In this document: positions 53,561 through 62,319 of the stretch, piece by piece
Position numbering within the stretch: position 1 is the stretch's first letter
Layout of the letters: every line of letters begins with the position of its first letter
NCBI GenBank assembly: GCA_001604185.1
Contig: LVAV01000043.1
Span: forward strand, 62,001-126,000
Direction of reading: 5' to 3'
Source of the DNA: Clostridiales bacterium Firm_16
Lineage (GTDB): Bacteria > Bacillota > Clostridia > Saccharofermentanales > Saccharofermentanaceae
DNA: 64,000 nt
The notes under the pieces: model-generated
Databases searched by the model: none
The model's input: only the letters and a program-made list of their open reading frames with translations
What the model was told of the DNA's origin: nothing
Program-made: the position numbers and the translations under genes

Positions 53561-55150
53561 TCACACCTGACCTTTCTCATATCGGAATTCCGAGAATCCG
53601 GCCTTTCCGCCGGTCTCCTTCTGCGAATAACAGAACAATCCGAACCGCGTTCCCGTGAAGTGGTCCAGCCGGAACCGTAGCTTATGCGGCTTTCCGATAT
53701 CCACCCACTCCCCGTTCTGTTTCACCTGACAGACAGCCTGGTCCTTCTCATCCGCGAAAAGAACTTGCATCCGTACTTCTATCTTTTCTCCTTGGAGGGG
53801 CAGTGCCTCAATGGTCTCTCCCGCTACCGGACTCAGATCCCAGGGGCCCTCCGTACTCTTATGGGCCACCATGACCGCATACAGTTTTCCGTCTTTCTTC
53901 TCAATTCCGACCCAGCAATAGTCACCCTGGAAAGCCGAAAGTCCGGCGCAGTCACCGTCCTTCAGGAAGGCTCCGTCGATGCAGACCGATGCCCCGCAGC
54001 CCGGATACATCATGCGCTGGGTCAATGTATTTCTCGCATGATTCAGATTCAGGCTCAACTTATCTGTAGTGATCCATACCGTTCCGGAAGCCTCATCTCT
54101 TTCCACCAGATCCAGATCCGGTTCGTGATTAAACTGCCAGAAACTCCGGAATCCGAAGCACCCGAATTCCCGACGCCATTCCCCATCGTCCTTCTCTGTT
54201 TTCCACGCAAAACCATATTTAAAATCGTCAGAACCATAAAGCGGTGCATACTCATATTCCGGTCGAGAAGACGGGAGTGATATCTCATGGGGCACCTTTC
54301 CGTCGATCCCCATAACCGGCCGGTCCTTTTCCCAGGACACCGGCACGATGACCGGGATCCTTCCTACAGCACCGCTGTCCTGGAACAGCAAGCCATTCCA
54401 TGCTCCGTCCACGCCGCAGACGATACCGCCCTGGGCCACACCGGAATTTCTAAATCCCATATCGTCATTAAGAATATCTCCACCGACGAATTCACCGTCC
54501 AGAGAATCCGAAGAGAAACAAGCCTCCACTCGACGCCATTGATCCGCAAGAGAATGGATCAGGAACAGATAGTACCGTCCGTTGATCTTATAAAGATGGG
54601 AGCCCTCATAACCCAGACGAGGCTTCTCCACATCCTCCACGATCAGGCGATGCAGTCCTCCTTCCTTTGGGCCTTTCAGCTCCGCATCCAGTTCCGTCAG
54701 ATAGATCTTCGTGTTGCCATACACGATATAGATCCGTCCATCATCGTCGAACAGTAAAGAACAGTCGTGATAGAATCCCGAGATCTCACTCTTGACCCAG
54801 GGACCGTCGATCTTCGGCGAACGATACAGATATGTTTTCCATGTATCGTTGCATACAAAAACCACATAGAACATCCCCTCGTGATAACGAAGGCTGGCCG
54901 CCCACATGCCCTTGCCGTAGACATATCCATCTCCTTCCAGTTTCTGAGAAGGGGTACCGTCCAGCTCGTCAAAAACATAGGCCGCGTGTTCCCAGTGGAT
55001 CAGGTCATAAGATCGCAGGATCTGTCCTCCCGGAAGAAAATGCATGGTGGTACTGATCATGTAATACACACCATCTACGAAGATCACATCCGGGTCCGGA
55101 AAATCCATACGAAGACTCGGATTGTTTCCGGTAATAAGATTGCTGTTCAC
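53561..55150 (-). CDS. Glycoside hydrolase family 43 (beta-xylosidase/arabinofuranosidase-like)
   Basis: A 529 aa protein with an N-terminal five-bladed propeller (about 10-310) and a C-terminal beta-sandwich (about 325-529) of the GH43 C2 type. The catalytic trio is visible: Asp in FPDPDVIF, Asp in [12 protein letters not shown] and Glu in YEGSHLYK. No signal peptide, so it acts on imported oligosaccharides. GTG start behind AAGGAAGATAAG. It lies 4 nt after mnmM and its stop abuts the macro-domain gene; no transporter is nearby. Confidence 0.9.
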   Translation of the reverse strand: MNSNLITGNNPSLRMDFPDPDVIFVDGVYYMISTTMHFLPGGQILRSYDLIHWEHAAYVFDELDGTPSQKLEGDGYVYGKGMWAASLRYHEGMFYVVFVCNDTWKTYLYRSPKIDGPWVKSEISGFYHDCSLLFDDDGRIYIVYGNTKIYLTELDAELKGPKEGGLHRLIVEDVEKPRLGYEGSHLYKINGRYYLFLIHSLADQWRRVEACFSSDSLDGEFVGGDILNDDMGFRNSGVAQGGIVCGVDGAWNGLLFQDSGAVGRIPVIVPVSWEKDRPVMGIDGKVPHEISLPSSRPEYEYAPLYGSDDFKYGFAWKTEKDDGEWRREFGCFGFRSFWQFNHEPDLDLVERDEASGTVWITTDKLSLNLNHARNTLTQRMMYPGCGASVCIDGAFLKDGDCAGLSAFQGDYCWVGIEKKDGKLYAVMVAHKSTEGPWDLSPVAGETIEALPLQGEKIEVRMQVLFADEKDQAVCQVKQNGEWVDIGKPHKLRFRLDHFTGTRFGLFCYSQKETGGKAGFSEFRYEKGQV

Positions 55151-55154
55151 GGGC

Positions 55155-55730
55155 TTATCTTCCTTTCAGAATCAGGATCGGGATCGGCGGACAGTTGCTG
55201 CGGTTCACGAAGGGCATCTCCACCACCGTATACTTCGAACTGTCAATGGTAGGCAGGAATTCCAGCAACGCATCGTGTTCCTCGAAACCCGTCTCCTTGC
55301 CGTAGTATAGGATCAGCGTCATGATGCCGTCCTCTTTCAGAAGTTCCAGTCCCGCCTCGATGGCTGGGATACTGGTCTCTTTCTTGGTGAAAATATTGTG
55401 GTCACCCTTTGGAAGCCATCCGAAATTAAAAGTAATGCAGGATACCGTTCCGGGCTGCGCGAATCTCGCCATCTCACTATGGCTCTCCAGCAGCACTTCC
55501 GCGCGGGAAGCAAGACCCTTCTCTTCCAGAAGCTTCTTCGTACTGTTCACGGCATCTTCCTGAATATCGAAAGCGATCACATGCCCGCTTTCTCCTACCA
55601 GTTCACTCAGGAAAGCCGTATCGTTTCCGCGGCCTGCGGTCGCGTCGATACACAGGTCACCTTCTTGAACATGTTCGCGGATCACTTTCTGGATAATATC
55701 CAGTGCACTGAAAGAAGGACGTCTGTCCAT
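55155..55730 (-). CDS. mnmM: tRNA (mnm5s2U34)-methyltransferase MnmM (YtqB)
   Basis: A 191 aa class I SAM methyltransferase of the YtqB family (PF06962). The SAM motif is CIDATAGRGNDTAFL, followed by FNFGWLPKGDHNIFT with the family-specific GDH, and the C-terminal NRSNCPPIPILI. In Gram-positive bacteria MnmM supplies the final methyl group of mnm5s2U in tRNA wobble positions, a role split differently in enterics. AAGGAGGGAAT precedes the ATG. Identification rests on these family motifs. Confidence 0.87.
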   Translation of the reverse strand: MDRRPSFSALDIIQKVIREHVQEGDLCIDATAGRGNDTAFLSELVGESGHVIAFDIQEDAVNSTKKLLEEKGLASRAEVLLESHSEMARFAQPGTVSCITFNFGWLPKGDHNIFTKKETSIPAIEAGLELLKEDGIMTLILYYGKETGFEEHDALLEFLPTIDSSKYTVVEMPFVNRSNCPPIPILILKGR

Positions 55731-55739
55731 ATTCCCTCC

Positions 55740-57872
55740 TTAGGAAAAATACTCTTCCACGCCGTCTGCGATTCCCAGAGCGACTTTCTGCTGCACGTCT
55801 TCCTTCAGCAGGTTTTCCAAATCAGATGAATTGGTCATGTAAGCGACCTCTACCATCGCCGATGTGAAACCATGCTCACGAAGTACGCAGAAGTTATCCT
55901 TGATCGTCGGCAGGTTGGACTTGAATGCCGGTACTCTTCCGGTAACGCCACGGTACAGGCAGGCGGAGAAGTACTGGTTCGTCGCACCGTCACGTCCGTA
56001 GAAAGGTGCACGGATCGGGCAACGCGGATCCTTATACAGATCCGGATCATTCTTGACCATACGCTTCTCACTCTCGATCATGGACTCATCGGTCACATAG
56101 TAGACCGATGTACCGTGGGCCGAGGTGCTGCCCGCTGCATTACAGTGGATGGAGATGAAGACTACGTTATCCATGGACTGCTCAACGAAGAACATCTTCT
56201 GCAGTTCCGGACACATACCGGTACCGCCCATGAAACCCATACCTTCTACTTCATTGGTGTTGTTTTCGAAAATATCCAGGATCGATGCTCTTACGAAATT
56301 TCTGACCTTGGCAGAAACATTCGGAAGCTTATTCTCCTTGGTGTACTCGAGACAGAACTGATGTACCAGTGCATTACGATAGTAAAGGCTGATCCATTCA
56401 TCCTCGTCACGTGTAATGATGACCGTCGCACCACGTGCTTCCAGTTCTTCCTTCGTCTTCAGTCCGATGGAAAGATTGATTGGTGCTTCCTTCACGCCAT
56501 GTACCACGGCACCCGGATCCGACAATCCGTGACCCGGATCCACGAACACGATCTTACCCTCCAGCGGCTTATCCGTCTTCGGGATCGGTCGTCTGTAGGC
56601 TTCGTAGTATTTACCAAGTCCATAGGATTCACAGATCTCCTTGAACTCCTTCGAAGCTACGAAGCAGTTAAAGATATACTCTCTGGAAAGACCGCAGCGT
56701 CTCCAGTTATTCATACCCTGTGTATCCGGTTCACGATTCATCATGGCGTGATACAGCATAGTCAGATATGTCTTCAGATCCGTATCCTTCTCTGTGTATT
56801 CTTTACTGAATACGAAGTCCGATGCCGCCGCGCCGAGAGACACATCTCCACGCATGGCTTTCTCGACCCAGTAATGGGTTCCCTGATACTCGCCTTCACG
56901 GTCCAGACAGAGCTTGTAGAGACGGTTGAAGAAACTGAATGCACGGTTTACATGCTTCAGTTCGTAGCCCTTCAGGTACATACCGGTTTCCACTTCGTAA
57001 GATTCACAAACCTCGAAGAACTCTTTCGCATTTACAAAACCTGCGTAGAGTTCTTCCATGGTCAATCCTTCTTTGAAACGGCCCATCCAGTACTCGACAC
57101 CTTCGTCATCTCCGTCACGGTTCATGAAGGTGTGATACATCACTTCCAGTTTGTCTCGATCGCTGAGATTTCTATCGGAAAATTCCTGGGACATAGCGAA
57201 CTCGAAGGATACCTCCGCTGCCGTCATGTCGCGGCTCAGCAGTTTCTGGGTCCAGAAGTCCAGTCCGCCGTCCTCCGGATCACGATTCATCATTACGTGA
57301 TAAAGACGGAAGACAAATCCTCTTACCCCTTCTTCATCGTTCGGCGGGGTCGGTGTAGGTTCTTCAGTCGGAGTCGGTTCTTCGGTCGGCGTCGCCGTAG
57401 GCTCGCCTTCTATCGGTGTAGGTGTCGGGGTTTCCTCCGGGTTCGGCACTTCAGTCGGTGTCGGAGTAATATCCGGATCTTCAGTAGGAGTCGGTGTTGC
57501 GGTAGGCTCACCCTCTGCCGGTGTAGGTGTAGGAGTCTCCTCCGGATCCGGCTCTTCGGTGGGTGTAGGAGTGATATCCGGCTCCTCTGTGGGAGTCGGT
57601 GTCGCAGTCGGTTCACCCTCTGCCGGTGTAGGTGTCATGGTTGGGGTCGGTGTGGCCACCGGATCTTCCGTCGGCGTAGGTGTCGGTGTGGCTTCTTCCT
57701 CCGGCGTCGGAGTCGGAGTCGCCGTCACTTCCTCGTTCTGCGCATACAGAGCGTATGCTGTCGTTCTCTGTTCTGTCTTCGCCATGACTCGTTCCCGTGG
57801 CCAGGCCACAGTCGGCAGCACCAAAGCAATTGCTGCCATTTTCGCGATCCATGACAATCCTCTGTTTCGCAT
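55740..57872 (-). CDS. Secreted N-acetylmuramoyl-L-alanine amidase with DUF4214 repeats (paralogue 3)
   Basis: A 710 aa exported protein. Signal-like N-terminus (to about 31), a Pro/Thr/Glu-rich repeat region (about 50-180), four DUF4214-type half-repeats of about 50 residues each (LYHVMMNRD, MYHTFMNRD, LYKLCLDRE, LYHAMMNRE, each followed by G and W), and a C-terminal Amidase_3 domain (about 415-710). Zinc and catalytic residues: DPGHGLSDPG, Glu in KEAPINLS, ISIHCNAA and MVEVAYMTN. The family-unusual insertion, here with GMGFMGGTGM, matches the two other amidases. MRNRGLSW was chosen as start for AAGAAGGAAT. Confidence 0.9.
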   Translation of the reverse strand: MRNRGLSWIAKMAAIALVLPTVAWPRERVMAKTEQRTTAYALYAQNEEVTATPTPTPEEEATPTPTPTEDPVATPTPTMTPTPAEGEPTATPTPTEEPDITPTPTEEPDPEETPTPTPAEGEPTATPTPTEDPDITPTPTEVPNPEETPTPTPIEGEPTATPTEEPTPTEEPTPTPPNDEEGVRGFVFRLYHVMMNRDPEDGGLDFWTQKLLSRDMTAAEVSFEFAMSQEFSDRNLSDRDKLEVMYHTFMNRDGDDEGVEYWMGRFKEGLTMEELYAGFVNAKEFFEVCESYEVETGMYLKGYELKHVNRAFSFFNRLYKLCLDREGEYQGTHYWVEKAMRGDVSLGAAASDFVFSKEYTEKDTDLKTYLTMLYHAMMNREPDTQGMNNWRRCGLSREYIFNCFVASKEFKEICESYGLGKYYEAYRRPIPKTDKPLEGKIVFVDPGHGLSDPGAVVHGVKEAPINLSIGLKTKEELEARGATVIITRDEDEWISLYYRNALVHQFCLEYTKENKLPNVSAKVRNFVRASILDIFENNTNEVEGMGFMGGTGMCPELQKMFFVEQSMDNVVFISIHCNAAGSTSAHGTSVYYVTDESMIESEKRMVKNDPDLYKDPRCPIRAPFYGRDGATNQYFSACLYRGVTGRVPAFKSNLPTIKDNFCVLREHGFTSAMVEVAYMTNSSDLENLLKEDVQQKVALGIADGVEEYFS
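57335..57725 (-). repeat. Tandem repeats encoding the Pro/Thr linker
   Basis: A 105 bp (35-residue) unit starting GEPTATPTPTEEPDITPTPT is present twice in tandem with a third, truncated copy, flanked by shorter PTPTE units. Codon-level similarity between copies is high, so length could change by slipped pairing or recombination. Confidence 0.85.
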
Positions 57873-57900
57873 ATTCCTTCTTACCTTGTCCTTTATCTTT

Positions 57901-58182
57901 TTACAATTCTTCGACGTGTTCCTTCCCGATCGCAAGAATATCTTTCACGTGCTCATCCGCCAGAGCATACTCGATGGTCTTACCGGAACGGGTATTCCGA
58001 ACCAGCTTATTCTGCTTGAGGACCTTCAACTGATGAGAAACTGCAGACTGGTTCATCTCCAGTGCTTCCGCCAGTTCTCCCACGCAATGGGGTCCATCGA
58101 TCAATTCATAGAGGATACGCAGTCTGGTAGAATCCCCGAAAACTTTGAATAGATCCGCCAGATCGTATATCAACTCATCCAT
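57901..58182 (-). CDS. ArsR-family transcriptional regulator
   Basis: A 93 aa winged-helix repressor. The recognition region MNQSAVSHQLKVLKQNKLVRN and the preceding DSTRLRILYELIDGPHCVGEL are typical. The usual arsenic-type ELCVC metal site is absent; only one Cys-containing segment (GPHCVGEL) is present, so another ligand or a C-terminal His/Asp/Glu metal site (DEHVKDILAIGKEHVEE) is likely. The start MDELIYD has AAAGGAGAGAAGCAG ahead. It overlaps the shikimate-kinase-like gene by 8 nt. Confidence 0.88.
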   Translation of the reverse strand: MDELIYDLADLFKVFGDSTRLRILYELIDGPHCVGELAEALEMNQSAVSHQLKVLKQNKLVRNTRSGKTIEYALADEHVKDILAIGKEHVEEL

Positions 58183-58711
58183 CTGCTTCTCTCCTTTCCC
58201 AAATCCCTTTTTCCACAAGTTTCTTTATCACCTGCTCCGCTACCATATGCGGTCTTGTATTCCGCAGGTGAATACGTATGTCAGCATTCCGAAGATAAAG
58301 CGGTCTTCTCTCGAAGAAAAGACTCGCAATGGTCTGTGTCTTTCCCAGTACTACGCCCCGCTTCTTCGGATCTCCGATCCTTCTGGTCAACATATGCAGA
58401 TCCGCATCCAGGAAGACCACTTCCGCCACACTGGAAAGATACATCATGGCATGTTCGCACAGTACCGCACTTCCGCCGGTGGCCACGATCTTCGGTGTAT
58501 CGTCCAGAGAAAGCAGCGTCTCCTCCTCGATCTGGAGGAAGTGCCGCATACCGTTCTCACCCTGGATCTCTGCCAGAGTCTTCTTCTCCCGGTCCCGGAT
58601 CAGATGGTCCGTATCCACGAAAGGTACGCCCATCTCCTGCGCAAGGATACGACCGATGGTGCTTTTGCCACTTCCGGGCATTCCGATCAGAACGACCATT
58701 TTCTGTAGCAA
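58175..58711 (-). CDS. Shikimate-kinase-like P-loop kinase
   Basis: A 178 aa protein of the AroK fold. Walker A GMPGSGKST and the DTDH pair are intact, but the substrate region reads FLQIEEE where AroK has FRxxE, and VATGGSAVL where it has GGG. The lid arginines (IGDPKKRGVV, FFERRPLY) are partly kept. A canonical shikimate kinase is already fused to aroE in this window, so this protein may have a different substrate. TTG start chosen for GGGGGGA 6 nt ahead; an ATG 12 nt downstream has none. Confidence 0.8.
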   Translation of the reverse strand: MLQKMVVLIGMPGSGKSTIGRILAQEMGVPFVDTDHLIRDREKKTLAEIQGENGMRHFLQIEEETLLSLDDTPKIVATGGSAVLCEHAMMYLSSVAEVVFLDADLHMLTRRIGDPKKRGVVLGKTQTIASLFFERRPLYLRNADIRIHLRNTRPHMVAEQVIKKLVEKGIWERREADG

Positions 58712-58853
58712 AACCGATCCCCCCTTCCGATATCTCGCGCATTCTATTACTAGTATAACAATTCATCCCCGAATAAGAATATTATTTATAAATTAAAAAA
58801 GCATTTTTTTGAAATTTCGTGCAATCTTTCTTATTCGCTTCGAGATTCTCCTC

Positions 58854-58862
58854 TGCTATAAT
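58854..58862 (+). promoter_or_regulatory. Probable extended -10 promoter of the MATE gene
   Basis: TGCTATAAT is a full extended -10 element; the -35 (TTCGCT) is poor. The leader to the ATG would be about 50 nt, too short for a riboswitch. Confidence 0.55.
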
Positions 58863-58921
58863 TGTTTCTGTTGCATTCCCGGTCCTTCGGGAAAATAAAG
58901 AAGTAAGGTGATACCGATACC

Positions 58922-60301
58922 ATGTCCGCAGCCAAAGCCGATTCTAAACAATTCCGGAAAATGACCGAGTCACCGGTCTGTCCCTTGATCTGTAAGCTGG
59001 CTGTACCGACCACCATCAGCATGCTGGTCACCGGTATCTATAACACTGCCGACACCTATTTCGTATCCCAGATCGGTAAGAGTGCCTCTGCCGCCGTCAG
59101 TGTCGTATTCTCCCTCATGGCCTTGATCCAGGCCATCGGTTTCACCCTCGGCATGGGTTCCGGAAGTATCATCTCCCGTTCCCTCGGCGCCAAGGATACA
59201 GACACTGCCAGCAAGACCTTCTCTACCGGATTCTTCTCCGCCCTCGGACTGGGCGCTCTGATCACGGCCCTGGGCCTGATCTTCCTGGAACCGATCATGA
59301 ACGTGCTGGGTTCCACCGAGACTGCACTTCCTTATGCAAAAACCTATGCACGATATATCCTTGTAGGTGCCCCCATCATGATGGGTTCCTACGTACTGAA
59401 CAATCTCTGGAGATGGGAGGGCAAAGCTCTCTTCTCCATGATCGGTATCGGTCTGGGCGGCGTATTGAATATCTTCCTGGATCCGCTTTTTATCAACGTC
59501 TTTGACCTGGGCATCGCCGGTGCGGCTATGGCGACACTCCTCAGCCAGTGTGTCTCCTTCACGCTCCTTCTGATCCCGGTGCTCATGAAGAAGAACATCT
59601 CCAAGCTGTCCTTCTCCCTCTTTTCGAAAGAACTCTCCCTTCACGGAAACATCTGGTTTACTGGTCTTCCCTCACTTCTGCGTCAGGGTCTGGCCAGTAT
59701 CTCCACCATCTTCCTGAACCACCAGGGCGGTCTTCTCGCCGGCGACTCGGCCCTCTCCGCCATGGGTATCTTCTCGAAAGTCACGATGCTGATCTTCTGC
59801 ATCCTTCTGGGTATCGGCCAAGGTTACCAGCCGGTACTGGGATTTAATTTCGGTGCGAAGAAATGGGACCGCATGCGTACTGCCTTTATCTTTACCTGGA
59901 TCTTCGGCACCGCCATCATGCTGACCTTCGCCATTCCGCTTTATCTCTTTGCCGATTCTCTGATGCCGCTGTTCATCGACGATCCGGAAGTCATCTCTAT
60001 CGGTGCACAGGCCCTTCGTATGGAGGCTTTCATGCTGCCGCTCCTGACAGTAAACGTCATGTGCAACATGACCTTCCAGTCCACCGGCGAACGCTTCAAG
60101 GCCGCTCTTCTGTCCTGCCTGCGTCAGGGTATCTTCTTTATTCCCTGTGTCTTTATTCTGCCGTATTTCTTCGGCGTACACGGTATCGAAGCCCTCTACC
60201 CGGTATGTGACCTTCTGTCCTGCCTCGTGAGCCTCCCCTTCGCCGTGCTCTTCCTTTACAACCTGACACACAACAAGCTTGCTGCCCAGCAGAAAGGCTG
60301 A
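58922..60301 (+). CDS. MATE-family multidrug efflux transporter
   Basis: A 459 aa membrane protein with twelve predicted helices. The N-half has PLICKLAVPTTISMLVTGIYNTADTYFVSQIGKSA, split around residues 22-56, and FTLGMGSGSIISRSLGAKD; the C-half repeats the pattern (ALSAMGIFSKV, GIGQGYQPVLGFNFGAKK). It exports cationic compounds using a Na+ or H+ gradient. Monocistronic between a divergent kinase-like gene and a convergent DUF4130 gene, 6 nt apart at the stops. Confidence 0.93.
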   Translation: MSAAKADSKQFRKMTESPVCPLICKLAVPTTISMLVTGIYNTADTYFVSQIGKSASAAVSVVFSLMALIQAIGFTLGMGSGSIISRSLGAKDTDTASKTFSTGFFSALGLGALITALGLIFLEPIMNVLGSTETALPYAKTYARYILVGAPIMMGSYVLNNLWRWEGKALFSMIGIGLGGVLNIFLDPLFINVFDLGIAGAAMATLLSQCVSFTLLLIPVLMKKNISKLSFSLFSKELSLHGNIWFTGLPSLLRQGLASISTIFLNHQGGLLAGDSALSAMGIFSKVTMLIFCILLGIGQGYQPVLGFNFGAKKWDRMRTAFIFTWIFGTAIMLTFAIPLYLFADSLMPLFIDDPEVISIGAQALRMEAFMLPLLTVNVMCNMTFQSTGERFKAALLSCLRQGIFFIPCVFILPYFFGVHGIEALYPVCDLLSCLVSLPFAVLFLYNLTHNKLAAQQKG

Positions 60302-60307
60302 TACTTC

Positions 60308-61084
60308 TTATTCCGGCACGATCTCACACCAGAGGCGGCTGCGCATCTCATTCATGGCATACTTCGGATTCACCGGACCCTCGATATGCAGGTGGTCATA
60401 CCAGGACCGCCACAGCTTCTCATATACATTTCTCTCATCGTACAGTATCGGAAGATCCATATTCTTCATGAGGGTCACCATCGTCCCCTCCTCCCGGTGC
60501 ACCGCGGCCATCTGATGGGTCTTGTCATAGACCAGAAAATTCGAATTCCGGAATCTTCTTTCGAAGAAATCCGCCAGGCTCGGTAACACACGGTTACGCG
60601 GCGTAATGCAGGAAATCAGCACATCCGTATAGTTCCGGAACCGCATCCCGCCTTCGATATTCTTCACCTCTGCCCGGTAATTCCCTACCGCCTGCAGCAC
60701 ATCCAGGATCAGCTGTCTCTGATAAAGATCCGGCACCGCCGGACCGGAAGTACTCCAGTCCTCCTGGGTGATCACATGTCTTCCCAGACGGTATCCCAGA
60801 CAGATATACCGGTAAAGACACATCTCCTTATTGATCATGTGGGTCAGGAACGCTTCCTTGACGATATCCTGGGCTTCCATGCCGATCTTCTGACTAAGGG
60901 ATTTATACACACTCTGGGCCTGATCCCAGTTCGTCGAGATCCAGGTCGCCGTCTCCCCCAGCAGCGGAAGCCCCTCTTCAACATAGATATGCTTCGGCAC
61001 CTCTCTGCGCACGAAGCTCTGATAAATGCAGCACAGAAATCCTTCGAAAGTCCCATCGTAGATATATTCCAGATCTGTCTCCAT
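60308..61084 (-). CDS. DUF4130 (TIGR03915) putative DNA metabolism protein
   Basis: A 258 aa soluble protein. It begins YIYDGTFEGFLCCIYQSF and ends HIEGPVNPKYAMNEMRSRLWCEIVPE, both typical of the TIGR03915/DUF4130 family, which usually lies next to a radical-SAM protein (TIGR03916) and has been proposed to act in DNA repair. That partner is not in this window. The C-terminal motif RNRVLPSLADFFERRF is kept. ATG chosen for GAGGAGG. Its promoter contains a LexA box, supporting a DNA-damage role. Confidence 0.85.
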   Translation of the reverse strand: METDLEYIYDGTFEGFLCCIYQSFVRREVPKHIYVEEGLPLLGETATWISTNWDQAQSVYKSLSQKIGMEAQDIVKEAFLTHMINKEMCLYRYICLGYRLGRHVITQEDWSTSGPAVPDLYQRQLILDVLQAVGNYRAEVKNIEGGMRFRNYTDVLISCITPRNRVLPSLADFFERRFRNSNFLVYDKTHQMAAVHREEGTMVTLMKNMDLPILYDERNVYEKLWRSWYDHLHIEGPVNPKYAMNEMRSRLWCEIVPE

Positions 61085-61134
61085 GTCCGGCACCTCCTCT
61101 CATAGCGAATCTATGTTCGACTTAATGTGAGGTC

Positions 61135-61164
61135 ATTTTAATACCGAACGATTGTTCATGTCAA
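61135..61164 (-). promoter_or_regulatory. LexA-controlled promoter of the DUF4130 gene
   Basis: On the minus strand TTGACA, 18 bp, TAAAAT. The spacer contains GAAC-AATC-GTTC (61146-61157), which fits the Bacillota LexA box GAACN4GTTC exactly, extended by TG/CG flanks. LexA bound there would block RNA polymerase. Confidence 0.8.
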
Positions 61165-61195
61165 TATGCTTTAGAAAATTCTTTGGGAAAAACAC

Positions 61196-62269
61196 TCACG
61201 CCGCGGTCTTCTCTTCGGAAGAGGTGCGGACGCCCACATTGGCAATCTTTCTGATCAGTTTGTCATACCGGATCCCCTTCTTCACCAGCTCGATCAGTAC
61301 AGAAATACCCAGGCTCAGCACCAGGGAGATCAGGATCAGCAGCAGCACATTGCCGACATACTTATGCAGCAGCGTCGACCGCACGATGAAGATATGGATG
61401 AAGTACATGTTCCCGGAATACTTTCCCAGGAATTTCAGCACCACATCCCACCGGAACAGAAGGGCCGTCATGGCACACAGTGCGAAGATCGCGATGCCGA
61501 AAGCCACATACTGGATCCCTCTGAAGTTAAAGGACGATTTGGACGTGAAATACTTGACCAGCATCATGCCCAGGAACAATGCCAGGAACCCAAAGGATAC
61601 GGGCACCTTATGCTTCACCTTGATCTTTTCGAAGACATCGTTGGTGGCCAGATAGTTACCCAGCGCGATAGGGAAGAGATAGTTCACATAATCCCCGCCG
61701 AAATTCGAGGAGAAATACCCGCCCAGACACTGCATGGCCAGGAATACGTAGATCAGAGACAGGAAACGGAACTTCTTGTTAAGGACACTCAGAAGCGGTG
61801 TCAGGACCACTACCAGCTGGGCCAGGAACATATACCAGTTGATGCCCACCAGCATCTGGGTCTTGAAGAAATCCGACCACCCCATGAAATCCAGGAAGAT
61901 ATACTGGTAGTGTCCCTGGAAGACAGAAGAAAGACTGTTCCCCTGCAGGTACAAAGCCAGTATCTGGATCGGATAGGCGAACCACCAGGCCGCCATCAGA
62001 GTGATCCACCGCTTAAAAACAAATCTGCCCGCCGACTCGCTTTCTTTCTTCTTGTTGAAGATCGTAGCAAGCCCGTAGGCAGATATAAATGCGAATATAG
62101 GTACGCAGACCCGGGCAAGTACTGCAAGCTCGATCACCAGAGACTGGGGCAGCCAGGTATGCATATTGTAGGTGGAGAAATACTCCGGCCGGTAGCACAT
62201 GTGATGAAAGCAGAGAAGGATAATCGCTATTCCTTTTACTCTCGCAGAATCATCCTTACCGAATTGCAT
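61196..62269 (-). CDS. Acyltransferase 3 family membrane protein
   Basis: A 357 aa integral membrane protein with about ten helices. The N-terminus RVKGIAIILLCFHHM carries the His of the acyltransferase_3 family, and FIFAYGLATIF-like helices follow. Members O-acylate sugars of surface polymers using cytoplasmic acyl-CoA. GGAGGATCCGGTA precedes the ATG. It is read in the same direction as the GNAT, ACP, VOC and acyltransferase genes further right and probably belongs to that cluster. Confidence 0.87.
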   Translation of the reverse strand: MQFGKDDSARVKGIAIILLCFHHMCYRPEYFSTYNMHTWLPQSLVIELAVLARVCVPIFAFISAYGLATIFNKKKESESAGRFVFKRWITLMAAWWFAYPIQILALYLQGNSLSSVFQGHYQYIFLDFMGWSDFFKTQMLVGINWYMFLAQLVVVLTPLLSVLNKKFRFLSLIYVFLAMQCLGGYFSSNFGGDYVNYLFPIALGNYLATNDVFEKIKVKHKVPVSFGFLALFLGMMLVKYFTSKSSFNFRGIQYVAFGIAIFALCAMTALLFRWDVVLKFLGKYSGNMYFIHIFIVRSTLLHKYVGNVLLLILISLVLSLGISVLIELVKKGIRYDKLIRKIANVGVRTSSEEKTAA

Positions 62270-62319
62270 TACCGGATCCTCCAGGCTGTTCTTGGTCTTG
62301 CATCGGAGCGTTCAGAGGA

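Noticed and set aside
57335-57725. Regular repeats considered as a CRISPR array
   Set aside because: The repeats are in frame with the amidase gene, contiguous, of unequal length and without unique spacers; no cas genes are near.
55872-57854. A 660-codon plus-strand frame opposite the third amidase
   Set aside because: Shadow of repetitive coding DNA; the arginine/cysteine-rich translation comes from the Pro/Thr repeats.
58860-58921. Guanidine-type riboswitch ahead of the MATE gene
   Set aside because: The leader is only about 50 nt and contains no ykkC-like conserved segments.
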